A DNA stretch of 64,000 nucleotides. It comes from Bubalus kerabau. Its lineage: Eukaryota; Chordata; Mammalia; Artiodactyla; Bovidae. Below, piece by piece: positions 11,701 to 22,350 of this stretch. Within the stretch, counting starts at the first letter, position 1. Each line of letters starts with the position of its first letter. The translations under genes and the position numbers were made by a program. The notes below the pieces were generated by a model. It was not told where the DNA came from. It made no database searches and saw nothing but the letters and a program-made list of their open reading frames with translations. The stretch covers positions 48,137,001-48,201,000 of the forward strand of contig NC_073630.1 of NCBI RefSeq assembly GCF_029407905.1, written 5' to 3'.

Positions 11701-11739
11701 ATATGTATTAATACCAAATGTACTGCAAAATATTTGACT

Positions 11740-12590
11740 GAAAAAAAAATAAGATACAGAACAGTGTGTAATACCCTACCACTGTATTATAAAGGAAAAC
11801 AAAAACATTATATACATGGAACCTAGGTCCCTAATGAACCATTCCCTTCATATCCATACCCTTACATAGATTTTCCCCACATTGAATCTTAACCTGCCAC
11901 ATGACTTATTTAAACAAGGAGAACATGGGGAAAAGTGACACTGTGCCAGTCCCTAGCCTAAGCATTAAGAAGGCCTGGCAGCTTCTGCCAAGATGTTTTT
12001 TGCAAATTAAAAATAAATAAATAAGTCCAACTATGTGCCTGCTTCGTTGCTTCAGTCATATCCTACTCTTTGCAACTCCATGGACTGTAGCCCGCCAGGC
12101 TCCTTTGTCCATGGGATCTCCAGGCAAGAATACAGGAGTGGGTTGCCATGCCCTTCTCCAGGGGAACTTCCCAACCCAGAAATCAAACCTGTGTATCCTG
12201 TTATCTCCTGTGTTACAGGCAGATTCTTTACTGCTGAGCCACTGTGGAAGCCCAAATCCAACTACAGAGGAATATTTACATTATGACATTTCCTTACTCA
12301 CATATATTATATAGTACAATGATTGGGAAATGCTTATATAGAAAGAAAATGATGGCATAAAATAATATTCATATGGAATGTCTATTCATATATAATGTCT
12401 ATTTTGTAAAAATGCATAGAAAAAAGATGAATGAATTACATGAAGAGTATTAACACTGCTTGTACCTTCATGATAGAATAATGTTTAATTTATGGGTTTT
12501 CCTTTATTCTTTCCAAATTTCTTACAAAGAGCATGTTTTACTTTTAATTTCAATAATTCTATTTTCATTTCTAGATGTTCTACTTGGGCT
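11740..12590 (+). mobile_element. Old L1 (L1ME-type) 3' region, split by Bov-tA
   Basis: The left part has 'acagaacagtgtgtaatacc'. After the Bov-tA insertion the right part continues with a 3' L1 end ('ttctttccaaatttcttaca', 'gagcatgttttacttttaat'). The 8-bp repeat 'tccaacta' at 12026-12033 and 12257-12264 brackets the SINE. Confidence 0.6.
12034..12256 (-). mobile_element. Bov-tA SINE
   Basis: Antisense BovA body ('gactgtagcccgccaggctc', 'caggagtgggttgccatgcc') is followed by the tRNA-like head in reverse ('cagattctttactgctgagc', 'cactgtggaagccc'). It interrupts the L1ME-type fragment, with 'tccaacta' on both sides. Confidence 0.93.
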
Positions 12591-12630
12591 CTTTAAAAAT
12601 CTTTCTAGGTTTTTCAATAAACTTTTGATA

Positions 12631-12954
12631 CAGAAGTCCCTCATCTGCAGTTTTGCTTTCCGTGGTTTTAGTTATCCACTGTCAAAAATATTGACTGAAA
12701 AATTTCAGAAATAAACAATTCATAAGTTTTAAACTGCATGCCTTTCTGAGTAGCCTGCTGAAATCTTGCACCATCCAGCTCCATCCTGCTCAGAACATGA
12801 ATCATCCCTCTGTCCACCATATTCACACTGTAAGGGACACCTGCTAATTAGTACAAGAAAAGCATAGTATATATAAGGTTCAATAATATTTGTAGCTTCA
12901 GGCATTCACTGGCGGGTCTTGGAATGTATTCCCCCATGGATAAGGAATGTCCTG
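12631..12954. mobile_element. Tigger-type (Tc1/mariner, pogo) non-autonomous element
   Basis: The terminal inverted repeats are recognisable: left 'cagaagtccctcatctgcag', right 'cccccatggataaggaatgt'. The interior includes 'gcatagtatatataaggttc' and 'ggcattcactggcgggtctt'. A TA dinucleotide precedes the left end (12629-12630), as expected for this superfamily. The right TA is lost where a BovB fragment joins. Confidence 0.78.
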
Positions 12955-12955
12955 G

Positions 12956-13436
12956 AGTGTATTAAAAAGTATAGACATCACATTGCTGAAAAAGGTCTGT
13001 ATGGTCAAAGCTATGGATTTTCCCAGCAGTCATGTATGGATGTGAGTTTGGCTGAGCACCAAACAACTGATGCTTTGAACTCTGGTAATAGAGAAGATTC
13101 TTGAAAGTCTCTTGGACAGCAAGGAGATCAAACCAGTGAATCCTAAAATAAATCAACCCTGAATATTCATTGGAAGGACTGATGCTGAAGCCCCAATTCT
13201 TTGGCCACCTGATGCAAAGACCCAATTCAATTGGAAAAGACCTTGATGCTGGGAAAGATTGCAGGCAGGAGGAGAATGGGATGACAGAGGATGAGATGGT
13301 TGGACTGCATCATCAACTCGATGGACATGAGTTTGCACAAACTCTGGGAGTTAGTGAAAGACAGGGAAGCCTGGCCTTCTGCAGTCCATGGGGTGACAAA
13401 GAGTCAGACATGACTGAGCTACTTGAACAACAACAA
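12956..13436 (+). mobile_element. BovB LINE 3' fragment
   Basis: The sense copy starts at 'gtgtattaaaaagtatagac' and ends 'tacttgaacaacaacaa'. Compared with the copies at 7.0 and 14.2 kb it has small deletions (for example near 13075-13090) that destroy the reading frame. It directly abuts the Tigger remnant. Confidence 0.92.
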
Positions 13437-13456
13437 ATGGATAATGGGGGATAACT

Positions 13457-13672
13457 GTTCCCTGGTGACTCAGCAGTAAAGAATCTGCCTGCAATGCAGG
13501 AGCCATGGGAGATGTAGGTTCTGTCTCTGGGTCAGGAAGATCCCTTGGAAGAGGACATGGCAACCGACTCCAGTATTCTTGCCTGGAGAACCCAGACAGA
13601 GGAGCCTGGCGGGCTATAGTCCATAGGGTCGCAAAGAGTTGGACACAACTGAAGTGACTTAGCATGCACGCA
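13457..13672 (+). mobile_element. Bov-tA SINE, nearly full length
   Basis: It has the tRNA-like head 'ttccctggtgactcagcagt', a B-box region 'ggttctgtctctgggtcagg', the BovA body ('ctccagtattcttgcctgga') and the terminus 'acacaactgaagtgac'. Confidence 0.93.
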
Positions 13673-13865
13673 GTTTGCTCTTTTCTCATGTTTTCAGTTC
13701 TATCATTTAATTGGACATCTTTAACTTATTTCTGAATATTTTTTCTGTATCATCACAGGTCCAATATTTGAAGCACTTGAAGATCTCACTCTGTTTTCTC
13801 CCCTGACTCTTAAATACATAACATCTACATTCTTCATGTGTTTGTAACTCTGGATTGTGAGATAA

Positions 13866-14740
13866 CTGCAGAGTACATCATGAGAAATGCTGGGCTGTAA
13901 GAAGCACAAGCTGGAATCAAGATAGCTGGGAGAAATATCAATAACCTCAGATATGCAGATGACACCACCCTTATGGCAAAAAGTGAAGAGGAACTAAAAA
14001 GCCTCTTGATGAAAGTTAAAGAGGAGAGTGAAAAATTTGGCTTAAAGCTCAACATTCAGAAAACTAAGATCATGGCATCCGTTCCCAACACTTCATGGGA
14101 AATAGATGGGGAAACAATGGAAACAGTGTCAGATTTTATTTTGGGGGGCTCCAAAATCACTGCAGATGGTGATTGCAGCCATGAAATTAAAAGACACTTA
14201 CTCCTTGGAAGAAAAGTTATGTCCAACCTAGACAGCATATTAAAAAGCAGAGACATTACTTTGCCAACAAAGGTCCATCTAGTCAAGGCTATGGTTTTTC
14301 CTGTGGTCATATATGGATGTGAGAGTTGGACTGTGAAGAATGCTGAGCGCCAAAGAATTGATGCTTTTGAACTGTGGTGTTGGAGACGACTCTTGAGAGT
14401 CCCTTGGACTGCAAGGAGATCCAACCAGTCCATTCTAAAGGAGATCAGCCCTGGGTGTTCATTGGAAGGACTGATGCTGAAGCTGAAACTCCAGTACTTT
14501 GGCCACCTCATGTGAAGAGTTGACTCATTGTAAAATACCCTGATGCTAGGAGGGATTGGGGGCAGGAGGAGAAGGAGACGACAGAGGATGAGATGGCTGG
14601 ATGGCATCACAGACTCGATGGACATGAGTTTGGGTAAACTCCAGGAGTTGGTGATGGACAGGGTGGCCTGGCATGCTGCCATTTATGGGGTCACAAAGAG
14701 TCAGACACAACTGAGCGACTGAACTGAATTGAACTGAACC
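13866..14740 (+). mobile_element. BovB LINE with RT catalytic YADD, longest copy here
   Basis: This is the most complete BovB copy in the window. It enters ORF2 within the reverse-transcriptase domain. Codons at 13952-13963 spell YADD, the catalytic motif, preceded by NINNLR and followed by TTLMAKSEEELKS. The frame is open from 13901 to a TGA at 14513-14515. Sister copies have CGA there (RRVDS), which fits CpG decay. Upstream, a TAA at 13898-13900 closes the frame. The 3' region ends in 'gaactgaattgaactgaacc'. The endonuclease and N-terminal RT are missing, so it cannot move itself. Confidence 0.95.
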
Positions 14741-15097
14741 TGAAACTGTGAAGATGCCTCAGGGTCTAGGATTAAGGTGCATTTCTGCAGAAAGCATTTG
14801 CCCCACATCTTCCAGGCACTGAGGACCTCTAAATTTAAGATGACTCAGCAAGTCTAAATTCAGCTCCCAAAGCCAAAGGAGAGCAGGACTGTTGTTAAAA
14901 TGTGGGGAAGAAGACATTTTCCCCCCCAGAGAGAGCTAAGTCTTTCTCTTGGCCAAAAGGAGGATTTTTTCCCTAACTCCCTTTTTCATGGAAAGTGTTG
15001 TCCTTGGAGTGCCCAAGCTTTACAGTAGGCTCTCACTTTCAACTTCCCACATTACACCGGCCCAAAGACTGGTTTCTGGTCCCCAGCACAGAATGTC
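14741..15097. other. Single-copy spacer
   Basis: Nothing was recognised beyond short homopolymers (C-run near 14919). Confidence 0.4.
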
Positions 15098-15318
15098 CTT
15101 AGGTGCTAAGTCGCTTCACTGATGTCCAACTCTGTGATCCTGTGGATGGGGGCCCACTAGGCTCCACTGTCCATGGAATTCTCCAGGCAAGAATACTGCA
15201 GTGGGTTGCCATTTCCTCCTCCAGGCAATCTTCCCAACCCAGGGATCAAACCTGCATCTTCTGTGTCTCCTGCAGTGGCAGGTGGCTTCTTTACCACTAG
15301 TGCCACCTGGAAAGCCCC
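15098..15318 (-). mobile_element. Bov-tA SINE
   Basis: Antisense BovA body ('ccatggaattctccaggcaa', 'gtgggttgccatttcctcct') is followed by the reversed tRNA-like head, ending 'tgccacctggaaagcccc'. Two short forward frames through it are repeat translation only. Confidence 0.93.
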
Positions 15319-16546
15319 AGTACAGTACTCAGAGCTTGAGAATCCTAGTTTCTGCTCTCAGCAAGCACCCTCAGGGCAGAGTCTCAGTTTATGCTTTACA
15401 CCCACTTTCCATCTCTCTCTTTATTTTTATGCCCTGGAAACTCTGCTCCCTTTCTTTGTAGATATCATTAGAAGATGTTAGTTATACTTTACCCATCATT
15501 CTTAGGTTATTTGAGCAGGAAGATTTATTAGAGCATCTGGTCTACCCAACATGTAGCCAGAATTGGAAGTGTGGGCTGATACTACTTTCATGATCAAAAA
15601 AAAAAAAAAGAAAATTTTAAGTACAAAATAATCTATCCGATAAAATGGGGAGAGTCTTCCTTACTGACTATCCTGGAAACTTTCCTTACAAAGGAAGCTG
15701 CTAAAAATTATTTGGCACTGAGAGGTAGCTCTAGGAAAATCCCTGTACCTCAATGAGACTGAAATTAACTGTTAATTCATTACTAACACAACGAGACATT
15801 ATATAAAATTCAAGAACTTCCACAAGTAAGCAGGGTATAGGGGAACACCAAGGTGCCAGAACATAGTAGGCACTCATTACATAATTCTATTACAAACTGA
15901 AAAGACCTATGCCCACTAGGCAATATTTTGGAAATGGATACTAGCAGTTTTGTTAATAATTTTATATTTATCCTATCTTATTTTTCTAAGCATACAGATA
16001 TTTACACCAAAGGAATCTCTTAAAATGTTTTTGTTGCAATTCTTAAATATTCCAAAGGCTGAGATACATTTATCTCCCCTTCCTTCTGTTTTAACTATCG
16101 CTAAGCAACTGATATTTTCACAACATTTGCCTTAATTTGTAGGTGACTAACGTTAACAGAAATCTTCATTTTATGCTCTAATGTGAGAATTAAATGAGAT
16201 GAGTCAGGCAAAGCACATAGCAGTTAGCACATAGTAAGAACTTGTTATGATGATGGTGGGGAGGATGATGATAATGGTGATGATAATAATGATTTTTAAA
16301 AGCTTTCATGTGAATTTGAGGTAGATATACCAACTGACTGAAAACTAACATCAGTGCAAAACAAGTGGAGCATTCTTTGTTTTGGTCTTAAAACTCCAAG
16401 AGGGGCATGATTCAGGGTTGCTTACCTGTATCTGGAGCATCTGAAAATGCATCAGGTGTAAGTAGACACTTAATAAATACCCCATATTTACGGTAATGTT
16501 AGTGTTGCTATGAGGGTATCACAGTCTCATGAGGGCAACTCATAAG
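15319..16546. other. Single-copy DNA with short MIR/L2-like 3' pieces
   Basis: About 15855-15890 ('gaacatagtaggcactcatt') and 16170-16255 ('gaattaaatgagatgagtca', 'agcacatagtaagaacttgt') resemble 3' ends of L2 or MIR. A GAT-rich simple repeat lies at about 16249-16292. No gene is seen. Confidence 0.5.
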
Positions 16547-16558
16547 AATTAGGTTTCA

Positions 16559-16900
16559 GGTTTCCCTGGTGGTTCCGTGGTAAAGAATCGCCTGTCAATG
16601 TGGGAGACACAAGTTTGATCCCTAATCCAGGAAGATCCCACATGCCATGGAGCAACTAAACCCATGCACCACAACAATTGAGCCTGTGCTTTGCCCAGGA
16701 GCCACAATTACTGAGCCCATGTGCAACAACTACCGAAGCCCACACACCCTCCAGCCTGTCCTCTACTACAAGAGAAGCCACTACAGTGAGAAACCCAGGC
16801 ACCACAACTAGAGATTAGCCCCCACTTGCTACCTCTAGAGAAATCCCATGCAGCAAGGCCCAGGACAGCCAAAAATAAATAAATAAATAAATAAATTTTT
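16559..16900 (+). mobile_element. CHR-type tRNA SINE with perfect TSD
   Basis: It opens with 'ttccctggtggttccgtgg', contains the repeated 'gagcctgtg', 'gagcccatg' and 'aagcccaca' blocks typical of cetartiodactyl CHR SINEs, and ends in (AAAT)n. The 12-bp direct repeat 'aattaggtttca' at 16547-16558 and 16901-16912 is the target-site duplication. Confidence 0.93.
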
Positions 16901-17077
16901 AATTAGGTTTCAAATTTCTATCACAAGGCCAAGATGAACACAGGCACCAATGAGTCTGAGATCTCTGAAGAATGCCCACCAGCCAGTGTCCTAAGGCCCT
17001 GCTCCCTACTGCTCCAGAAAGAGAGACCCACACTCACCTTCAGAGCTGAGGGTGACGGTTATTATCTACTCTGCACA

Positions 17078-17615
17078 TACTATTACCAGGAGCTGGGGGA
17101 GAGGGTATGGGGAGAGGTTAATCAATAGGTATAAAGTTTTAGTCAAGCAAGATGACTAAGCTCTAACAGACTAGTGGTCACCAAGGGGAAGGAGGTTGGG
17201 AAGGGATGAAGCAGGAGGTTGGGGTTAGCAGATGTAAGCTTTTATACATATAGAATGGATAAACAACAATGTCCTACTGTATAACACAGAGTATATTCAA
17301 TACCTTATGATAAACCAAAATGGAAAAGAATATTAGAAAAAGAATATATATGTGTGTAACTGACTCACTTCACTGTACAGCAGAAATTAACACAACATTG
17401 TAAATCAACCATGCTTCAATTTAAAAACTTAAAACTGAAAATAAAAATTAAAAAATAAAAAGATGACTAAGCTCTAGAGAGCTCCTCTACAGCATTATAC
17501 CTATAATCAATCATAACATATTACACACTTAAAAGTTTGTTAAGTGGGTAAATCTCAACTGTTCTTACTACTACAAAATAACAAATAAATAATTAAAATT
17601 TTAATTTGCTTTTTG
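17078..17615 (+). mobile_element. Old L1 3' UTR, interrupted by a younger L1
   Basis: The left piece ('ctattaccaggagctggggg', 'ggtataaagttttagtcaag') and the right piece ('gagagctcctctacagcatt', 'acttaaaagtttgttaagtg') are collinear parts of one old L1 3' region. The younger L1 at 17166-17459 separates them. Confidence 0.75.
17166..17459 (+). mobile_element. L1 3' end with 17-bp perfect TSD
   Basis: This short L1 tail ('gtcctactgtataacacaga', 'cagcagaaattaacacaaca', 'gtaaatcaaccatgcttcaa') ends in an A-rich tail. It is flanked by identical 'aagatgactaagctcta' copies at 17149-17165 and 17460-17476. Confidence 0.92.
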
Positions 17616-17620
17616 TGACC

Positions 17621-17752
17621 AAAATAATTAAATATAAACATTCCAGAGATTAAAACATTAGTTAGAAAAAAGGAATTTTTAAATATAAAAATAATTAAAT
17701 ATAAACATTCAAGAGATTAAAACATCAGTTAGAAAAAGGAATTTTTAAATAT
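17621..17752. repeat. Tandem duplication, 66-bp period, two copies
   Basis: The block starting 'aaaataattaaatataaaca' at 17621 recurs at about 17687. Both copies contain 'agagattaaaaca' and 'ggaatttttaaatat'. They differ at only a few positions and by one base in an A run, so the duplication is much younger than the old L1 just upstream. Confidence 0.9.
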
Positions 17753-17924
17753 AGCTGAAATGTAAAAGGGTAACTGATTTCCAAGTTTAAATAATAGGAA
17801 GAAATTATAAAGAAAGAAGTACACACTGGATAACACAAAATTAAATTTTTCACTTGGAAAAAAAAAAATTTACTAAGCACATACTGTGTGCCAAACTTCA
17901 TGCTTATTATCCCATCCCATCAGG

Positions 17925-18165
17925 GAAGGATACAGTAGAGTGGTTAAGCACACAAAACTCTGGGTTCTAACTGCCTGGGTCCAAACCCCAGGTCTGTCAT
18001 TTACCTTGAGCAAACCTAGTTAATTAATCTCTCTAAGCCTCAAGCTTCCTGGTCTTCAAACAGGTGTACCAGTAACAGCTAACTCAGAGCTGGTTGGGGA
18101 TGGATGAATTGGTATATGGGAGGTGCCTTGAACACAGTAAATGTTCTCTAACTCTTAGCTATTAT
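17925..18165 (+). repeat. MIR SINE
   Basis: Sense MIR: 'gtagagtggttaagcacaca', 'ctgcctgggtccaaacccca', 'ctctctaagcctcaagcttc', then a 3' end 'cttgaacacagtaaatgttc'. Confidence 0.85.
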
Positions 18166-18167
18166 TA

Positions 18168-18275
18168 CCCCTACTTTTCAGATGAAGAAACTGGGGTTAA
18201 CAGCAGTCAAATTACTTAGCTCATAAGAAATAGAGCTGGGACTTGAACTCAGGCAGCCTGACTTCAGACACTTGA
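18168..18275 (-). repeat. MIR SINE fragment
   Basis: Antisense MIR core: 'cagatgaagaaactggggtt', 'gctgggacttgaactcaggc'. It abuts the sense MIR immediately upstream, a head-to-head arrangement. Confidence 0.8.
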
Positions 18276-18689
18276 CATAAGGCAGAAACTTGACATACAG
18301 CACCCTCTCTCCATAGCAGCTCTGAAGCCTCTTCCTCAAATATAAGTGGTCTCACCCCGCCAGCCAAGGGCAGGACTGTTAAACAGAACTGTTTGGTTGA
18401 GAGGGGACAGAATAGACCAAAAGAAGACCTGTCCTAATGGCCTGCCCGCCTCATGACAAGCCTCAGCCCAGCACAGTTTTTAAACAGACGATATGGACAA
18501 ATAGCAGACAGGTGGAAAGAGGACACAAGCCTCTTGGACTCAACATCTGCGGCTGTGTTCTGATCCCCTGGCCACAGAAAGGACAGCGAAGAATGAGAAG
18601 CAGGATCGAATATGTCCTCCCAACCCATGCATATGCCATTTGAAAGCCCAACCAACAATAACATCCACTGTGTTATAAACACTTCCTGA
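18276..18689. other. Single-copy spacer
   Basis: No repeat is recognised. Overlapping frames of 62-82 codons on both strands at 18434-18682 have no gene-like support. Confidence 0.4.
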
Positions 18690-18850
18690 TGTGGCAGGTA
18701 CTGAGCTCACTACTTACCAGAAACTTCATCTGATCTCCATGACAACCTGCTGAGGCAGGTGCTGTCATGGTGCCCGCTCTGCAAATTAGGAACTTGAGGA
18801 TTTGTGAAATGAAGTAAATTGCCCATAGTCAGTGGGTCATAATCCACCTC
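18690..18850 (-). repeat. MIR-like fragment
   Basis: The order 'atctccatgacaacctgctg', 'ggcaggtgctgtcatggtgc', 'gcaaattaggaacttgagga', 'gtaaattgcccatagtcagt' matches an antisense MIR. Confidence 0.7.
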
Positions 18851-18857
18851 ACTACAC

Positions 18858-19115
18858 TCTGATGTAGACCGAATGTTTGTGACCCCGCCCCCAAGATTCA
18901 TATGCTGAAACCTGATGGCGTTGGGGCCTTTGGGAGGTTGTAAGGATGGAGTCCTCAAGAGTGAGGTTGTAAGAGAGCTCCCTCATCCCTCCTGCCAAGT
19001 GAGGACTCACTCGGAAAGGCTGTCCATGAACTCGAAAGTGGGCTGTTAGCAAACATCCAATTGACAGTGCCTTGATCTTAAACTTCCCAGCCTCCAGAAC
19101 AGGAAGAAACAAATA
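18858..19115 (+). mobile_element. MaLR (ERVL-type) solo LTR
   Basis: LTR hallmarks in sense order are 'gtagaccgaatgtttgtgac', 'agattcatatgctgaaacct', 'tggggcctttgggaggttgt', and 'ccttgatcttaaacttccca' followed by 'gcctccagaac'. The polyadenylation end is degraded. The LTR is solo; there is no internal region. Confidence 0.85.
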
Positions 19116-19344
19116 TCTGTTGCCGACGCTCCTCTCTGACAGGGCACACCAGAGATGATGACCGGAATAAAGCGGCTCAGGTCACAGCCACAGCGAGCTT
19201 CCTTTCCCCAAGGACTGGACAGAGCCAAAGACTCCGAAATCTGAGCTCAGCCCCCCCTCTGCTCTGCACTCACTAAGGAACCACTAGGCTGGTAGTTTTG
19301 AAAGAACTACCGTTTACTGAGAAATTGCTGTGTGCTCCATGTTG

Positions 19345-19490
19345 TACTTGGTGTTAGACCATAAGCCCAGTAAGGGCAGGAACAGGGTCTGTCATATTCA
19401 CCAATGTATCCCCAGAGCCAGTACAGAGCCTGGCTCTCAGTGGGAGCTGAAAAAATATTTGTAGAATAAATAAATAAATAAATGATGGAT
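19345..19490 (+). repeat. L2 LINE 3' end with (AAAT)n
   Basis: 'taagcccagtaagggcagga' then 'caccaatgtatccccagagc' and 'cagagcctggctctcagtgg' follow the L2 3' consensus. It ends in AAAT and GATG simple repeats. Confidence 0.8.
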
Positions 19491-19514
19491 GGGTGGATGG
19501 ATGAAAATATTCTC

Positions 19515-19690
19515 TCTAATCCTTATAATCATTCTGTAAAGTAATATTTTAATTTTCTGTATGTAGGGAGAGAAATCAGTTTCAGAGATACTGTATTCCT
19601 GTTCAAGACCACACAGTTTCTGAGTTATAACTAAGGCTCAAAACCAGCATCTCTAGCTCCCAAATCATAGTCTTTCCTCTGTTATTTCCT
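19515..19690 (-). repeat. MIR SINE fragment
   Basis: Antisense MIR core is recognisable from 'agaccacacagtttctgagt' and 'gctcaaaaccagcatctcta'. Confidence 0.65.
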
Positions 19691-20387
19691 TTTTCCCCAA
19701 AGGAGACAATGCCACTCTCCTACCTCACAGGGCTTTTACGAAGGTCACATGGATAAGGTGTAGGAATATGTTTTGCCAACTCTGCACTTGAAAAGGTTGA
19801 TAACTAATTTTTAACATAAAATCAAAAGCCTAAAGCCAAAACAGCACAACTTAAATGGAATTTTAAGCAGTGAGAAGAAAGGAGTTATATTTGAGGGGCA
19901 AGTGAACTGTCACTAGCTTGGAAGTCACCCCATACCGCAGGTCTATCTCCACCTTCTCAGGAGGTGGGCGGTGGGCAGAAACCCAGCTTTGGAATTGCAG
20001 AGTTGCAAAGTTATGCAAAGGGCACCCAAACAACCTTCCACCCAACGTGGAACCCTCAACAGATTGTCACCTAAATTGTGATGGAACAAGTAGGTGACGG
20101 CATCACACCAGGAAGAGGTATACTGGGGGCGGGGCCCAGAGCCCACTTTACATACTCAGCCTGCTGCATACAATCCCTTCCCGGAAGGTCTCCTGCGCCA
20201 GAGCTGTTTTTAGATTCCTGGATGATCTGTCTAACCTGTAGCTTCCATGGTTAAATCAAGTGATTTAATTACACTTCTGCAGTAAAGCAGAATTTAGCAA
20301 CACCTTATATCTAAGTGTTCAACACCATGATTATCTCTCAATTTATTTCTTACAGTAGCCTTATCCTCATTTTCTTAAGAAGAACCT
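19691..20387. other. Single-copy DNA
   Basis: Nothing recognised. Minus-strand frames of 60-67 codons at 19863-20146 are unsupported. Confidence 0.4.
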
Positions 20388-20398
20388 ATATTCAGCAT

Positions 20399-20598
20399 GA
20401 GGGCTTCCCTGGTGGCTCAGGCAGTAAAGAATCCACCTGCAATGCAGGAGACCTGGCTTTGATCCCTGGGTCTGATCCCTGGGTCGGGAAGATGCCCTGG
20501 AGAAGGGAATGGCTACTCCACTCTGGTATTCTTGCCTGGAGAATTCCATGGACAGAGCAGCCTGGCAGGCTACAGTCCATAGGGTCGCAAAGAACTGG
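20399..20598 (+). mobile_element. Bov-tA SINE with 11-bp TSD and internal duplication
   Basis: Head to tail Bov-tA ('ggcttccctggtggctcagg' to 'gtcgcaaagaactgg'). The flanking 'atattcagcat' at 20388-20398 and 20599-20609 is an exact TSD. Inside, 'gatccctgggtc' is duplicated in tandem (20461-20486, 13-bp period) next to the B-box region. Confidence 0.96.
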
Positions 20599-20609
20599 AT
20601 ATTCAGCAT

Positions 20610-22261
20610 AGAAATTTGCTCAACAAAATCAGAAAATTGAAGCCCACATGCCAAAGTGAAGGCTAGATAGACTTCTACCTTCACACTCTTTATCCCCCAA
20701 AAGATAGCTTAAAACAGATCAGAAAACAGAACACAACTGAATAAAATAATATCTACAAAAGCCTTTTAAAGAATACAAGCAGAATATCAGCCTACAGTGG
20801 CTAACAGAGTAAAAATCTCTCGTGAGTCTCCAAATCCTAAATCATCAGGATTGGGGGCCTACAGGAGATAATCTTTTTTGAAAAAGCTGAAAAATTACCA
20901 ACTTTCTTTTAAAGCTGAAAAATTGAGGCAAGGGAAAAATGAAAAGATTATTTTAAAAACAAGTGCAAGAATGATACTCCCAGGGCAATGCACCCACATC
21001 CCTGGTCTCTGCCAGATTCAGCAGAGGGAGCAACTCAAAGCTTTTTTTGCCCAAAGTTGGTAACTTAAGTCAGCAACTTGGGCATAAGGATGTGGGCCAT
21101 ACCCAGTCTGATGGAGCAGACTTACCTTGATGGAATACAGGCTTGTGTTGTCAGATGTTAAGATATGTTTTAAAAAGAAGCCAGAAGTCCTTTCTTTTGA
21201 GGGGTGGAAGATGCAGGGGTAAAACTTTCTGATTTTTCAAAGACAAATTAAAAGGTTTGGCCAACACCTTTAAGCTGCCAATTTGCAACAGCAACCTTTC
21301 CCCTCCTGAGTGACATCATGGTACCCCAAACAAGTCCAAACAAGACTCTGAAGACCTGTTCTCAATCTTTCATTCTTCAGCTGAGCACACTTTCAAAAAC
21401 TTCTCTGAGCCTCAGTTTCCTCATATGCAAAATGGACCTAATGGACCTAATACCTTATTTATTTCACATAATTTTCCCCATGAATCAAATAAAATAAGCT
21501 TTTCAAAAGCAAAGGCCATTCATGTTTATGTCCCCAGGGCCTATGTTCATTCAAAATAAAATTTTAAAATATATTAAAAGTTTGTTGAACTAAAAAGCAT
21601 ATTGAAAACTGTGAAGCATCCATCAAGTGTCATGTCACACTAAATACGTCGTCAAAATATTTAAAACTGTATAGAAAGTTTCTGTGTCATTTCCCCCAAA
21701 ATTAATGTATTTTCCCCTTACCGCCCCCCACCCCCCCGCCACCCGCTGCAAAGCTCTCCCAACAAAAGCAATTGACAATATCTGTTTAGTAACTTAAAGA
21801 GAAAGAGAGAGAGAGAGGGAGGGAGCTTTTATGCAAATTTGATTTCCCTATAATAATCTAGAGCTATTCTGCTAGAAGGAATTATCTCTGCAGGCTGGCA
21901 GCTGTGGTAGGCAGTGAATTAAAAATGGCTCTGTATATGGGAAAATCTGTTCTATAATCAGTGCTATTCTTGGAGGGGACATCAATCTATTCCAGCTCCC
22001 ATAATGCTCCACTCGTGTGAATGACATACAAGCATGAGGTAGAAACTCTCATTACATCACGGCTAAGGATGCTGCCCCACCGGAGACTTTGCACCACCAC
22101 TCTAAGATAGATGGAGTGGGACCTGATGGTGGCCTCCAACCACTCAGTGTAGCCAATCACCTTAATTTAGGTAGAAAACATGAAGCGAAAAGACAACTCT
22201 TTCAACAGTGATATATTCAACTCAACTCCAGCAAACTGGCCAGTCTGAGGATCATTGTTTC
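20610..22261. other. Single-copy DNA with simple tracts and one octamer
   Basis: No gene is supported. A MIR-like scrap is at about 21395-21450 ('gagcctcagtttcctcatat'). C-rich and GA-rich tracts occur at 21722-21745 and 21799-21824. An exact octamer ATGCAAAT, the POU-factor site, lies at 21831-21838. The segment about 21840-22200 is repeat-free and could be tested for conservation. Confidence 0.45.
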
Positions 22262-22350
22262 TGCCTCTTTTCTTCCCTCCTTCCTTCCTTCCTCCTTCCC
22301 TTTTTCCTTTCCTCCTTCCTTCCTCTCTTTCTTCCTCTTCCTTCCTGCGG
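22262..22350. repeat. Polypyrimidine (CTTCC)n-like tract
   Basis: The run consists of C and T only for most of its length, with CTTCC/CCTT units. Frames through it encode low-complexity peptide and are not genes. Confidence 0.95.

Noticed and set aside
13457..13672. tRNA-like head with B-box as a tRNA gene
   Set aside because: It is the head of a Bov-tA SINE. The same holds for all tRNA-like segments here; none has a complete cloverleaf ending in a discriminator base.
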